Positions 45,812 to 55,279 are shown, counted from the first letter of the stretch. The stretch is DNA of 64,000 nt from Carnobacterium gallinarum DSM 4847 (GCF_000744375.1 NZ_JQLU01000005.1:992001-1056000); one strand, 5' to 3'. Numbers and translations are program-made. The notes: a model not told the origin generated them from the sequence alone.

Positions 45812-46436
45812 GATATACTCCTAACTTATAGAATTTGACTTGAGTTGATAGAGGATACTTCGATACACAGTGCTCCATATAGTCAGCCGCTATCTCTAAA
45901 TCTTCAAGATATCTAATCAGGTATCTTTTTGCCTCATATTCATTGGATTCACTATACTGTTCAAAATTATACAGTAAGTCTAGCACTTGCAATAATTTAT
46001 AATTAAAAGCAGTGACTTTTACTCTAGGCGCCACAACAATGATTTTAGTGTTATTTATTCTCACTATTCGTTTTTTATCAGAGACTTCATTTGATACAAT
46101 CGTTTCTATGCTAGCGGTCTGAGTCGTTAAACCTAGCTTATTAGCAAAATTAATCCCACTTCGATATCCAATTATCTCGTTATTTTTATACAAATATTTT
46201 TCACTAATAATGTTAGAAATACTGACTACCGAACTCTTTAGAATACTTTTAGGATTGGGAAAATAAAACACACCCGGTGTTGCTCTTTTTAATACTCCAT
46301 CATCGCATAATCGCTTTAATATTTGTCGCATCGTTCCCTTACGAATCTCAGGGAATTGTTCTAATAAATCATCAGTTAGAATCGGATCATCATACAGGTA
46401 AGAATGTTTTATATAATCATAAACTTTATTTTTCAT
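45792..46436 (-). CDS. abiEi: AbiEi-type antitoxin (DUF6088-like)
   Basis: 214 residues. The N-terminal winged helix (LTDDLLEQFPEIRKGTMRQI, LCDDGVLKRATPGVFYFP) is the AbiEi antitoxin signature, followed by a domain with IIGYRSGINFANKLGLTTQT. It neutralises the toxin and represses its own promoter. Just upstream are inverted repeats (46478-46516, 46522-46548), as expected for AbiEi operators. Confidence 0.85.
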   Translation of the reverse strand: MKNKVYDYIKHSYLYDDPILTDDLLEQFPEIRKGTMRQILKRLCDDGVLKRATPGVFYFPNPKSILKSSVVSISNIISEKYLYKNNEIIGYRSGINFANKLGLTTQTASIETIVSNEVSDKKRIVRINNTKIIVVAPRVKVTAFNYKLLQVLDLLYNFEQYSESNEYEAKRYLIRYLEDLEIAADYMEHCVSKYPLSTQVKFYKLGVYHEITRG

Positions 46437-46477
46437 AATACCCCTCTTTTTGTAGTGAACTCAGTTATAAAAAAACG

Positions 46478-46548
46478 TGTAACGCTTTTTCTGAATTGAA
46501 AAGAAATTCCGTTACATTTATTGTAACACTCTTTATAATTTAGTTACA
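46478..46548. repeat. 39-bp element (upstream copy) plus second TGTAAC inverted repeat
   Basis: 46478-46516 carries the arms TGTAACG/CGTTACA and matches 44818-44856. 46522-46548 adds a second TGTAAC/GTTACA pair. Together they cover the region between the Lrp gene and abiEi and are the likely AbiEi operator. Confidence 0.75.
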
Positions 46549-46555
46549 CTTTTAC

Positions 46556-46951
46556 TTATATCAACCGGTTCCCAACTACCGTATCAACGCTATAAATAGC
46601 CCATTTGGATACTAATTCAATAAATTCCGTTAACTCCACAGGATTAAAATGACTCACAATAAAATAACATGATGGTCCAGAAACTTTGTAAAATTCATCG
46701 ATTTGCTCCACTTCTTTAATTGCCCGTTCAATCTCACTAAAGGACAGGCTTGTCATCGAAAGACGAATAAACTGCTTATATCCGTAATCTATATTTACTG
46801 TATAATTTTGAATCGTCCCATTAGCAACTAAATGAGTGATTCGTTGCCCAACTGCTTGTCCTGTTAAATGGACTTTCTCACCAATTTCTCTATGAGTGAG
46901 TTTAGAATCGCTCTTTAATAATGCACTAATTTGTTGATCTACTTGATCCAT
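46556..46951 (-). CDS. Lrp/AsnC-family regulator
   Basis: 131 residues. Helix-turn-helix at the N-terminus (VDQQISALLKSDSKLTHREI, TGQAVGQRITHLVANGTIQN), then the short RAM ligand/oligomer domain. The ATG at 46951 follows GAAAGGAA. Divergent from the isochorismatase-family gene with about 118 bp between, so it may regulate it and itself. Amino-acid or metabolite effector unknown. Confidence 0.85.
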   Translation of the reverse strand: MDQVDQQISALLKSDSKLTHREIGEKVHLTGQAVGQRITHLVANGTIQNYTVNIDYGYKQFIRLSMTSLSFSEIERAIKEVEQIDEFYKVSGPSCYFIVSHFNPVELTEFIELVSKWAIYSVDTVVGNRLI

Positions 46952-47069
46952 CCTCAACTTCCTTTCATCGTGAAATCATTACAGCAATTTCTTTTTCAAC
47001 AGATTATATACGCAATTAACTGTGTCAATTATAATGAATATATTAAATGAAAACAAGGAGTGAGTATCT

Positions 47070-47630
47070 ATGAAACAAGCATTACTAGTAATTGACGTTC
47101 AAAATGATTATTTTACAGGCGGACGAATGGCATTGATTCAACCAGAAAAAGCATTAAAAAATATCAACAGGTTGGAACACAAATTCCAACAAGAAAACTG
47201 CCCGATTGTCTATATTCAGCATGTTAATCGTTCAGAGAGTGCGGCTTTTTTCCAAGCGAACACTGAAGGTGTAGAACTTCATTCAGATTTACTCATTAGA
47301 GAAGATTCACTCATTATTGAAAAGCAGTTTCCAAATAGTTTTTTCAAAACAAACTTAAAGTCTACTCTAGATAAATTGAACGTTGACCAGCTTGTTATTA
47401 CTGGAATGATGACGCATATGTGTGTAGATTCTACAACTCGAGCTGCTAAAGAGTTAGGATTTCAACCAATCGTACTCACCGATGCCACAGCAACTTTAGA
47501 TTTAGAATATAACGGACAATTTGTCAAAGCTGACGATGTTAAAACAGCATTTAGCGCCTCATTTAAATTTTTCGCTGAAGTGACTACTACTTTAGATTAC
47601 GCCGATAGCAACATTAAGCTGGACAACTAA
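47070..47630 (+). CDS. Isochorismatase-family cysteine hydrolase
   Basis: 186 residues, cytoplasmic. The catalytic triad of the family is visible: D9 in LVIDVQNDYF, K85 in IIEKQFPNSFF and C118 in MMTHMCVDST. Members include nicotinamidase and isochorismatase; the sequence alone does not fix the substrate, and the metal-site histidines of nicotinamidase are not obvious. AAGGAG ribosome site. Divergent Lrp regulator is its probable controller. Confidence 0.88.
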   Translation: MKQALLVIDVQNDYFTGGRMALIQPEKALKNINRLEHKFQQENCPIVYIQHVNRSESAAFFQANTEGVELHSDLLIREDSLIIEKQFPNSFFKTNLKSTLDKLNVDQLVITGMMTHMCVDSTTRAAKELGFQPIVLTDATATLDLEYNGQFVKADDVKTAFSASFKFFAEVTTTLDYADSNIKLDN

Positions 47631-47647
47631 ATAAATCATTTGTGCTA

Positions 47648-47685
47648 CACTCTTTATAGTTCTGACCAAAGAATTATAAAGAGTG
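47648..47685 (+). terminator. Terminator of the hydrolase gene
   Basis: CACTCTTTATA and TATAAAGAGTG arms extended by GTTCT/AGAAT across a short loop. A clear T tail is lacking, but the stem is long. Confidence 0.55.
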
Positions 47686-47692
47686 ATGATCA

Positions 47693-48441
47693 ATGACTTA
47701 TACTCATCTACACTAAATGAACTCGTGACGATAGAAACTTATTCCAAAATGAAACAGCCTGTTCCAGTAGCATTTAAGTATCTGAAACATTCTAGGCAGA
47801 CTATCTACAATTAATTTTTACAACTTTTTAAATCAGGAGAACCTACCAGTAAATTACCAACAATACAAATAAAACACGTTATAGTAAATGACGTATTGTT
47901 TTACCTACGAATCAGCATAACTACGTTCAAATCATGGGTTCCCAAATCTGGGTACCTGATGTCATTATTAGTTGAACTGCTTCCTCTATTCCACGCTCTG
48001 TTAGAACACTCTATCGCAAGTTTAAAGTCACGCAATTTGATGTCACAAAACTACCCATGAAAGGGAAAGAGGAACGAAAATCCAATGGATATAAAAAGTG
48101 TCATGGAAAACCAGCATTTAAATGCACTACTTCAGAACGAGTCACTGACTATCCTGAATTCTAGCAGGAATTTAGGCATTTAGAATACTACATAATTGTT
48201 GGCATTCATCATAAAAGTACCATCATTACGCTAGTTGAGCGCCTTTCAGAAGTTCTTATCCCGTTAAAACCAGCAGATTGGGAAACCACTGATATCGGAA
48301 AAAGTAACGACTGAATGGCTTCAAAATCGTTCTAAAAACTTGTTTAAATCAATTATCTTTGACTGTAGAAAGGCAACCCTTAAACGACCAAACGCCATTA
48401 GAAATATTTTTGAGTTACATAAATGGGAAATAATTGTCTAG
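47693..48441 (+). pseudogene. Decayed IS30-family transposase
   Basis: Pieces in several frames keep the IS30 pattern: YTHLTLNELVTIETYSKMKQ at the N-terminus, then fragments resembling the transposase core (HHKSTIITLVERLS-like, TTEWLQNRSKNLFKSIIFDC). Many stops and frame changes. The catalytic region and the terminal inverted repeats could not be found, so it is a dead remnant. It fills the long gap between the hydrolase and the protease; 48442-48650 shows no gene. Confidence 0.7.
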
Positions 48442-48650
48442 CTTAATTTGACAAATTGCACTACATAAAAAATGAATTCCTCTCATAGTTTTACATACTT
48501 AATCCCCTCGTTTAATTATACAAGTAATTTTAATATAATAATAATTCCCTTTTTACGTTTCAGTTAATGAAAATAGATTTTTATTAGTCTTCCCATACAT
48601 AATTCTCCATGTAAAAAATAAATTCCACTCAAAACACAAATAAAAAAACG

Positions 48651-48677
48651 TTGACAATTTTATTTATTTGTTATAAA
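48651..48677 (+). promoter_or_regulatory. Likely promoter of the matrixin-type protease gene
   Basis: TTGACA (48651-48656) then TATAAA (48672-48677) with a 15-bp spacer, slightly short. A TAGGAGATATTAC ribosome site and ATG follow at 48701. Confidence 0.45.
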
Positions 48678-48700
48678 AATATAAATATAGGAGATATTAC

Positions 48701-49311
48701 ATGAAAAAGAGCAGAATGCTATTGATAATTTTATTAATTTCTCCATTTTTTCTATTTATAGCACACAACAAACTTTTGCTGCTGAACGTCCATGGGTAAC
48801 TTTTTTCGATGCTAAGAATAGGCTATCTAACGGTGTGGGAAATTATGGAAAAAACACTCAGTATTACTATGTTGACCCAAATGTAGCAAATGCTACCGGA
48901 ACTATTGATAGAGCTATGAGCAAATGGGTCAATAGTAACGGAACAGGAATTTATACTCCAATATCTTATAGACGCACAGGTAATAAACCTAGTAGTTTAA
49001 TGGATTTTGAGAAAGCTTTGACTAGTAGACCAAATACTTATGCTTGGGTAACTCATTGGAATAGCCGTACACAAGTAATACCCATAGGCTCTAGACATTG
49101 GGCTTGGGCAAAAGTAGAAATCACCCCTTTATATTTTGCAAGTAACGAAACCGTAAGAATGAGATCTATGGCTCATGAAATCGGACATGCATTTGGATTA
49201 GACCATAATCCCGACTCTGTTAGAAAATTAATGTTTGGAAAAAATCATCCATCAATGCCTACAGGGCCTGTAGCAAGTGAACTTCAAGGAATTAATTTCT
49301 TATACAAATAA
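48701..49311 (+). pseudogene. Secreted matrixin-like zinc metalloprotease, frameshifted in its signal peptide
   Basis: The catalytic domain is intact (MRSMAHEIGHAFGLDHNP): HExxHxxGxxH zinc site, as in matrixins and other metzincins. The proper start is the ATG at 48701 with a ribosome site; it begins a signal peptide (MKKSRMLLIILLISPFF) that goes out of frame at six T (48746-48751). One more T gives a 203-residue secreted protein with a FAA cleavage region before ERPWVTFFDA. Without it only an ATG-less frame from about 48750 remains. It may cleave a host or competitor protein. Neighbour lipoprotein gene has a similar break. Confidence 0.7.
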
Positions 49312-49328
49312 AATAAAGAGGTGACCGA

Positions 49329-50116
49329 ATGAAAAAAGCAATTGCTTTATTTTTACAGGTTGTAGCAATGCTAAATCGACAAAATCATCAAGCAGTATCT
49401 TGTCGAGTACAAATAGCCCAATTGCAGAAACTAACGTAGATAATAAAAGGACTAAAATGGACAAAGATGAGTATACATCTGCTTTAAATCAGGCAAAGAA
49501 AGAAAGAGAACTACAATCTAATGATTTATCCAACGTTGAAAAAGTTGAAATTTCTGCATTTACAGATAGTTTGGATGATATAAAAACGTTAGAACTAAAC
49601 TCAACAATTGGTATCCAAGGTGTTGTTATTGAAAGTAATTCACGCATTGATATAGATGAAAAATTAGAACGAGCTGATGGTAACACAAGATTAGTAGTTT
49701 TAGTTAATGACGTTCTATATGGTGATCCTAGTTTAGTTGGACAACAAGTCGTTATTTATCAAGCTGGAGGTTACGTAACTAAAAGGCAACAAGGATTAAA
49801 TGAAAAATTTCCAGATATGAGCGAGGTAGAATTAGATGAAGAGGTTTTCACAGAATTTAATCATACCCATCCTTCAGAAGTTGGAACAGAATTAGTCGGA
49901 TATCTAGCTTTAATCTCAGATGAATATAGAAAATTGGACTATCCTTATTATGATTTTTTAGCAATAAGCTTATCTCGTTTTGAAAAAAATGAAGATACCG
50001 AATTTTATGAACAAGTCAATGAAACTCCGCTTGAAGAGCTACCCGTTGACTCCGATTTAGCTAAACAAGTTATAAGTATAAACGAAGAAATTAATGAAAT
50101 CGTTGCAGAAGAGTAA
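49329..50116 (+). pseudogene. Lipoprotein of unknown function, frameshifted near its start
   Basis: A good ribosome site (AGAGGTG) and ATG at 49329 start MKKAIALF, but the long frame is +1. In the long frame the sequence GCSNAKSTKSSSSILSS gives a lipobox-like cysteine, so this was a lipoprotein gene. One base added at A6 or T5 (49331-49353) rejoins the frame, though the signal would then be very short, so a larger deletion is possible. The outer domain (residues after TNSPIAETN) is acidic: ALNQAKKERELQSNDLSN, VLVNDVLYGDPSLVGQQVVI. No family recognised. It lies 18 bp after the protease gene. Confidence 0.55.
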
Positions 50117-50140
50117 ATACTTATCATAAAAATATAAATA

Positions 50141-50176
50141 TTCAGGCTATGTATTTAAAAAAATACATAGCCTGAA
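50141..50176. terminator. Strong bidirectional terminator
   Basis: A 15-bp perfect stem (TTCAGGCTATGTATT and complement) around a 6-base A/T loop, between two convergent lipoprotein genes. Confidence 0.9.
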
Positions 50177-50184
50177 TTTATTCT

Positions 50185-51171
50185 TTAAAACGTAAATTCC
50201 GGTTTAAATTCACCTTTATAAGGTTCATGTTCTACAAAAATTGTAATTTCTTTACCATCCTTATCTTTACCCATACGTTTATACGTAAATTTATCTTTGT
50301 TCAATTCAGTTAATTCCAAAGCTGCACCATATTTATTCGCGCCAATTGATACATGTGTTCTGATTTTATTGTTATTAATCACGTCAAAGTAACCAAAATC
50401 ACCTCTAGTTTGACCTGTTGTTAAATCAAAGAATTCATAGCGATTATCGTCTTTATTGAATTTTGCTAGACTAATAAAACCTTTATTAAATTCCGTCACA
50501 TCATTGCCTGCTTCATCAATAACTTTCGTTCCATTCCATAATGTTTTCCCTAGAATTACAGAACCTTCAATCGCCGTTTCAATTGGACCAGTTGTTGTAT
50601 CTAAAACCGGAGCAGCATTTGTAAAGGCTAGTTCTTTTTCACTATAAGGAACGTGTTCCACAAAAACTTCAACTTCATTGCCTGCTTTATCTTTGCCCAT
50701 ACGTTTATAGGTGAATTTATCCTTAGTTAGTTCTGTGATGCCAACAACCGCTTGATAGTTATTTGATTGAGAGATTAAAATACGTTTCGTGCCATCATTT
50801 GTAACAAAGAAAATCCCTTCATCCCCTCTAGTTTCACCTGTTGCTTTATCAAAAAATTCATAACGTCCAGTTTCGCCATCATATTTAGCTAAACCAATGA
50901 ATCCAGTATTTTCAGCAGTTAAGTCATTGCCGTCTTTATCTTGAACGACTGTCCCCTGCCAATTTGTCATTCCTAAAGTAGCGGTGAACTCTTCACCTTT
51001 AGTTTTAACTTCTTTCGTTGCTTCACTCGTTGAATCTGTATTTTTACCTTTGCTTTCACTTACTACACTTGCAGATTCTAGTTCTGCTGTCTCTGCTTTT
51101 GGTCCACACCCAACTAAAAGCGCACCCATACCTATCGTCATTGTCATTTTAACCATCAAGTTCTTATTCAT
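50185..51171 (-). CDS. Lipoprotein with two DUF4822 domains
   Basis: 328 residues. Signal ending LLVGCG, a Ser/Glu/Thr-rich spacer (to about 60), then two tandem copies of one domain (about 62-190 and 205-325). Each has TLGMTNWQGT or its like, GLAKYDGETGRYEFFD, TGETRGDEG and FTYKRMGKDKAGNEVEVFVE. This is DUF4822, a surface domain of Enterococcus and Carnobacterium lipoproteins; function unknown. Own promoter likely, since 157 bp and a terminator separate it from the upstream lipoprotein gene. Confidence 0.88.
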   Translation of the reverse strand: MNKNLMVKMTMTIGMGALLVGCGPKAETAELESASVVSESKGKNTDSTSEATKEVKTKGEEFTATLGMTNWQGTVVQDKDGNDLTAENTGFIGLAKYDGETGRYEFFDKATGETRGDEGIFFVTNDGTKRILISQSNNYQAVVGITELTKDKFTYKRMGKDKAGNEVEVFVEHVPYSEKELAFTNAAPVLDTTTGPIETAIEGSVILGKTLWNGTKVIDEAGNDVTEFNKGFISLAKFNKDDNRYEFFDLTTGQTRGDFGYFDVINNNKIRTHVSIGANKYGAALELTELNKDKFTYKRMGKDKDGKEITIFVEHEPYKGEFKPEFTF

Positions 51172-51286
51172 ACTATCTCTCCTTTTTATTAATTTTATTT
51201 ATAATATAATTATAACAACCAAATATAAACATTCTATAAACTGGCTATTAAAACTTACTAAACAAATTCCTCGAAAAACAAAAAAA

Positions 51287-51320
51287 ACCTTGAATATGGC
51301 AAATTATCCATCTTCAAGGT
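51287..51320 (-). terminator. Terminator of the two-component/lipoprotein operon
   Basis: ACCTTGAA and TTCAAGGT arms with an 18-base loop and a following T-run on the minus strand (the A-rich 51276-51287 stretch). Confidence 0.65.
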
Positions 51321-51328
51321 AAATTTTT

Positions 51329-52396
51329 CTATTCTTCTATCTTCATTTGTTTAGCTATTTTTTCATAAGTTGCATACGCAGGATGTCCCTTTAATTCCGG
51401 ATCCTCAATTACCAATGATTGTTGTCCCACAATCTCACTCGTTAATTTATCTGCAAAAGTTACAAACTCATTATTTGTTGCTTGGTTGTAAGACAATGAA
51501 TAATATTTTGATTGACGATAGTAAGGTTTCAAAGCTTCATCCGTCATTTTTTCAGGAGTATCAGCAAAATACTCATCATATGAAGCATCCGTTATTTTAC
51601 CATCAGTCGTCACCACTTGCAAACGACCAATCAACCCGTTTTCTAACTCCTCTGCATATCCCATATATTCTGATTCATACGGTTTTCTAATCCAATCATC
51701 CATTGCCGCAGCAAGTGGCATGAACCCACGTCTTGCAGATGTAGATGAACCGTTAACAGTATCAAAATTACCTGTCACTCGATTTTCGTCTCTCATTTGT
51801 TTTTCTAAAAATGTTATTCCATTTACAACTGTTGCTAGCGTGTCATCTGTTCTTGGATTATCTGCTTGGAAAAACGGATAGTCTGACAGACGTTTATTAA
51901 CTCCTGAATAACGAGATTCATAATAATGATCACTCGCAAATTCAGTAAACTCAACATTCAAAATTTTTGCATCATCTTTCGCTGTTACAATCTCTACAAC
52001 CCCATTATTGCCTCCATCAAATAGCCCTTCATTTCGATAGTAGTAACCTTCTAATAAACCTAAAGGTGGCTGATTTGACCAAAACATTTTACTTAGTTTT
52101 TCCTCTTTAGAATATTTAGGTGCTGGGTTAGAGCCAAAGGTTGTTTGAGTTGCCCCAGTTACCACATCATAAGTATATTCATGCTGATCATAGGTCAATT
52201 CATTAGGCGTTACAACCGATTCAGATTCCCCACTACCTACTGATTCTGAAACTTCAGACGATTGAACCACTGGATCATTTTTAACCACGACTTTTTTCAC
52301 TTCCACACTAGAACTCGAAGATGCCGTATCACCAGCATTTCCACATCCAACTAATACCAAACTCATTAATACAACTAAATAAGTACTCTTTTTCAT
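51329..52396 (-). CDS. Lipoprotein with FMN-binding-like (flavinylation) motifs
   Basis: 355 residues. Signal ending VLVGCG, a Ser/Val-rich spacer, then DVVTGATQTT at 77-86, which fits the D-x-x-[ST]-G-A-[ST]-x-[ST] motif where FMN is covalently attached. A second, weaker version (DTVNGSSTS) lies near residue 215, after a domain with GLFDGGNNGVVEIVTAKDD and NVEFTEFASDHYYESRYSG like FMN_bind domains. This may be a membrane-bound electron carrier of the PplA kind. Third gene of the HK-RR operon. The motif order is unusual, so flavin binding is an inference. Confidence 0.65.
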   Translation of the reverse strand: MKKSTYLVVLMSLVLVGCGNAGDTASSSSSVEVKKVVVKNDPVVQSSEVSESVGSGESESVVTPNELTYDQHEYTYDVVTGATQTTFGSNPAPKYSKEEKLSKMFWSNQPPLGLLEGYYYRNEGLFDGGNNGVVEIVTAKDDAKILNVEFTEFASDHYYESRYSGVNKRLSDYPFFQADNPRTDDTLATVVNGITFLEKQMRDENRVTGNFDTVNGSSTSARRGFMPLAAAMDDWIRKPYESEYMGYAEELENGLIGRLQVVTTDGKITDASYDEYFADTPEKMTDEALKPYYRQSKYYSLSYNQATNNEFVTFADKLTSEIVGQQSLVIEDPELKGHPAYATYEKIAKQMKIEE

Positions 52397-52411
52397 AATT
52401 TCCTCCCTGAT

Positions 52412-53104
52412 CTAAACATTAAAGCGATACCCACTACCCCAAATTGTTTCAATCGGTGAGTCCGATAAATGTCCGTTTTTAATTTTCTCTCTAATTTTTT
52501 TAATATGCACAACTACCGTAGAGACATCTGTATCATAAGCCTCAACTTCCCACACTTGTTGAAATAGTTGCTCTTTATTCCACACTCGATTAGGATGTTC
52601 CGCCAGAAAAAGCAGCAAATCAAATTCCTTTGTAGTAAAGAAAAATTCTTCATTCAAAATAAAAACTTTTCGCGCATCCTTATCAATCACAAGTCCTTTT
52701 CGCTCAATAAGAGTGTTCGCTTCATTCTGCGGCTTCGTTAACAATTGATACCGTTTAATATGGGATTGAACTCGAGCTACCATCTCATTGGGACTAAAAG
52801 GTTTCGTCATATAATCATCCGCCCCAATACCTAAACCACGAATCTTATCAATATCTTCATTTTTTGCAGAGATAATTAAGATGGGAATTTGTTTCTCTTT
52901 GCGAATCTCCTTACAAATGTCAAAACCATTCATACTCGGCAACATCACATCTACAACAATCAAATCAAACTCTTCACTCAAGGCTTTCGTCAAACCTTCC
53001 TTACCATCCACCACAATCTCTGCTTCAATACCACTAATCTCCAAATAGTCTTTTTGCAGACTAGCAATGCTGTGGTCGTCTTCAATAATCAAAACCTTAG
53101 TCAT
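52412..53104 (-). CDS. OmpR-family response regulator
   Basis: 230 residues. Receiver domain with acidic pair E8/D9-D10 (LIIEDDHS), phosphoacceptor D52 in VVDVMLPSMNG, and K102 (YMTKPFSPNE region). The C-terminal winged helix ends VWEVEAYDTDVSTVVVHIKK and IWGSGYRFNV. Its ATG overlaps the kinase stop codon (ATGA), so the pair is coupled. It likely regulates the adjoining lipoprotein gene. Confidence 0.93.
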   Translation of the reverse strand: MTKVLIIEDDHSIASLQKDYLEISGIEAEIVVDGKEGLTKALSEEFDLIVVDVMLPSMNGFDICKEIRKEKQIPILIISAKNEDIDKIRGLGIGADDYMTKPFSPNEMVARVQSHIKRYQLLTKPQNEANTLIERKGLVIDKDARKVFILNEEFFFTTKEFDLLLFLAEHPNRVWNKEQLFQQVWEVEAYDTDVSTVVVHIKKIREKIKNGHLSDSPIETIWGSGYRFNV

Positions 53105-54588
53105 TTTTCTGCCACATCCTTTTTCACTGGCAACATTATTTTCACCGTTGTGCCACTGTATTTTTTACTATTAATAGATATATGTCCCTCATGTTGATCA
53201 ATAATCTGCTTCACAATACTCAGACCCAAACCTGATCCTTTCACCATCGGCGTTCTAGATTTATCTTCCCGGTAAAAGCGATCAAACACATGCATCAACT
53301 GACTTTCTTCAATCCCAACACCATTGTCTTTAATAGATAACGTTAAATAATCTTGACTCTTTTCAATATCAATTGCGATTTCTAATCCCGTTTTATTGGT
53401 ATCTTCAAATTTAATTCCATTCTCTATTAAATTAGAAATAACCCGGCTCATCTGAATTCGATCCATTAAAATAACTGATTCATCTTTCGGAAAATTCGTT
53501 GTTAACTGGATTTTTTCAGCCCATTGGTACTCCTCTAAGACATGCGTAATAAAGGGAATAAAAGAAACTTCTTCAAATTGAAATGAAATCCCATCCAAAT
53601 CTAACGTTGAATATAAGAACAGCTCTTCAATCAATTCATTTAAATTAATCGCTTTTTTATGAATCATTTCTAAATAACGCTCACGTTTTTCCTCTGTATT
53701 GGCAACACCATCTTTTAATCCTTCAACATAACCAATAATAGAAGTAATCGGCGTTTTCAGATCATGAGAAATATTGCCAATCAACTCTTTGCGATTCTCT
53801 TCATATTTCTGTTGTTTTAAATAGGATGCCCTCAATTCCTCACCCATTTGCGTAAATCGTTCTTGCAATAGCTTAACTTCATGAATTGTATGGTCGTCCT
53901 TAAAACTTTCCAAATCCGATAATTCAAACTCACTTCGGCGAATCTTATCCGTAGCTTGCTCCAATTCTTCAAGTGGTCGGATAGTCGTTTTTGTTAACTG
54001 ATAGCTGAAATACCATGTACTTAGCAAAGAGATCACAATAATTAATAAAATCACCCAAATACCCCAATTTGTTAAGAATTCAGTTAAATTATCTTCTCTT
54101 TTTAAAACGAAAAATGAACCTAAATCTCCATCTTCATAACGAAAATCAAACTTTATATATCTAAAAAGCTGACCTGCATTATCTAAAGTCCCAAATGTTT
54201 CTAGATTATTCAATTCAAATTCTGGCGCATGTGCAACCAATGATTTTTCTACTAAGTTTGAAGAATAATATGGAAATCCTGTATCTTTTCTGATGACGAC
54301 TTCTAAATCCTTGCTTTCGATATAATCAATGGAATCTTTTAAATCTCCAGTTAAAGGAGCTGTTATTGATTCAGGTGAAGTCTTAATAATATCCTTTAAT
54401 AACACAAAACTCTCTTCTTCCTCACTAGATAAAGAACGCTCTTTGGTCATTAATTTATAAATACTTGTAACATTCGGAACGCTTCCAGTAGTCACATAAA
54501 AAGCCAATGAGATAATCAATAGCATTGAAATAATCGCTACTAAAATACCTCCTATGTATGAAATGAAAAACCGTTTCTTAATCGTCAT
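53101..54588 (-). CDS. Sensor histidine kinase
   Basis: 495 residues. First span about 10-30, an extracellular sensing loop of about 140 residues, second span near 175-195, HAMP, HisKA with the phosphoacceptor near residue 275 in NISHDLKTPITSIIGYVEG, and an ATPase domain (VISNLIENGIKFE, IKDNGVGIEES, GSGLGLSIVKQI). Signal unknown; the outer loop and adjacent surface lipoproteins suggest an envelope or redox cue. A TATAAT-like -10 (54634-54639, minus strand) lies about 45 bp before the start. Confidence 0.93.
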   Translation of the reverse strand: MTIKKRFFISYIGGILVAIISMLLIISLAFYVTTGSVPNVTSIYKLMTKERSLSSEEEESFVLLKDIIKTSPESITAPLTGDLKDSIDYIESKDLEVVIRKDTGFPYYSSNLVEKSLVAHAPEFELNNLETFGTLDNAGQLFRYIKFDFRYEDGDLGSFFVLKREDNLTEFLTNWGIWVILLIIVISLLSTWYFSYQLTKTTIRPLEELEQATDKIRRSEFELSDLESFKDDHTIHEVKLLQERFTQMGEELRASYLKQQKYEENRKELIGNISHDLKTPITSIIGYVEGLKDGVANTEEKRERYLEMIHKKAINLNELIEELFLYSTLDLDGISFQFEEVSFIPFITHVLEEYQWAEKIQLTTNFPKDESVILMDRIQMSRVISNLIENGIKFEDTNKTGLEIAIDIEKSQDYLTLSIKDNGVGIEESQLMHVFDRFYREDKSRTPMVKGSGLGLSIVKQIIDQHEGHISINSKKYSGTTVKIMLPVKKDVAEK

Positions 54589-54824
54589 TCTGCAACCTCC
54601 ATATGAACATGCTTTTTATCTGATATAGATACTATTATACCAAAGGAATATAAACATGCGATAAACTAATTCTTAAAAAAAAATGAACAAATTAAACTAA
54701 ACAACTCAATCGACACAAACTTACTATATTTTTCATCAAAAAATTTCGAAGTAAAGCAAAAAAGAATTGTTTCAATTTCTTTTTAAGGAATCGAAATAAT
54801 TCTTTTAACTAGAAAAATACTTAA

Positions 54825-55001
54825 TTAAATACTCTTCTCTTTTTCTTCTAAAAGTTTGATTTTTTTTTCTAAAATATCTAACTCTTTTTTTTGACTACTT
54901 TGCATCATACCTGTAGACACCACCGCTACGCTTAACAGAAAAATAGCAATCATATCCCAATTATTAAGCATCAAAGAAAAGAAAGCTTTAAAAACATTCA
55001 T
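54825..55001 (-). CDS. Small membrane protein with C-terminal coiled coil
   Basis: 58 residues from an ATG with GAAGGAGG upstream. One span (MIAIFLLSVAVVSTG) followed by a charged helix (QKKELDILEKKIKLLEEKEK) with heptad spacing. No family recognised. A GAATTGTTTC/GAAATAATTC hairpin at about 54763-54800 could end the transcript. The ribosome site makes it likely to be real. Confidence 0.55.
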   Translation of the reverse strand: MNVFKAFFSLMLNNWDMIAIFLLSVAVVSTGMMQSSQKKELDILEKKIKLLEEKEKSI

Positions 55002-55132
55002 TTAAGCATTCCTCCTTCTAATAATAAAAATATTCTATCTAAATTATAACAATAAATGAATAAAATTACTATTTTATCTGTTATACATGTAATCATCGAA
55101 ACCGTTAGCTCCAGGAAAACCATATGCTGGAA

Positions 55133-55279
55133 CTATTGACCAATAAATTTGTTTAGAATTTTTTTGTATTGAGCACGAGATAACCAACCTCTACTAACAC
55201 ACTGTTTTGCAGCATATCTTCCTGCGTCATACAGACCCCGACCGATAGCAATAGCAGATGCAAGTGCACCTATATTCAT
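55133..55279 (-). CDS. Small Gly/Ala-rich peptide, possible bacteriocin remnant
   Basis: 48-residue frame, MNIGALASAIAIGRGLYDAG then a basic end (AKQCVSRGWLSRAQYKKILN). The G/A-rich segment followed by a cationic tail recalls class II bacteriocin peptides. There is no Shine-Dalgarno sequence, no double-glycine leader, no immunity or transport gene nearby. It may be a relic. Low confidence. Confidence 0.25.
   Translation of the reverse strand: MNIGALASAIAIGRGLYDAGRYAAKQCVSRGWLSRAQYKKILNKFIGQ

Noticed and set aside
47693-48441. Intact insertion sequence
   Set aside because: The IS30-like frame has multiple stops and shifts, and no terminal inverted repeats or target duplication could be found.
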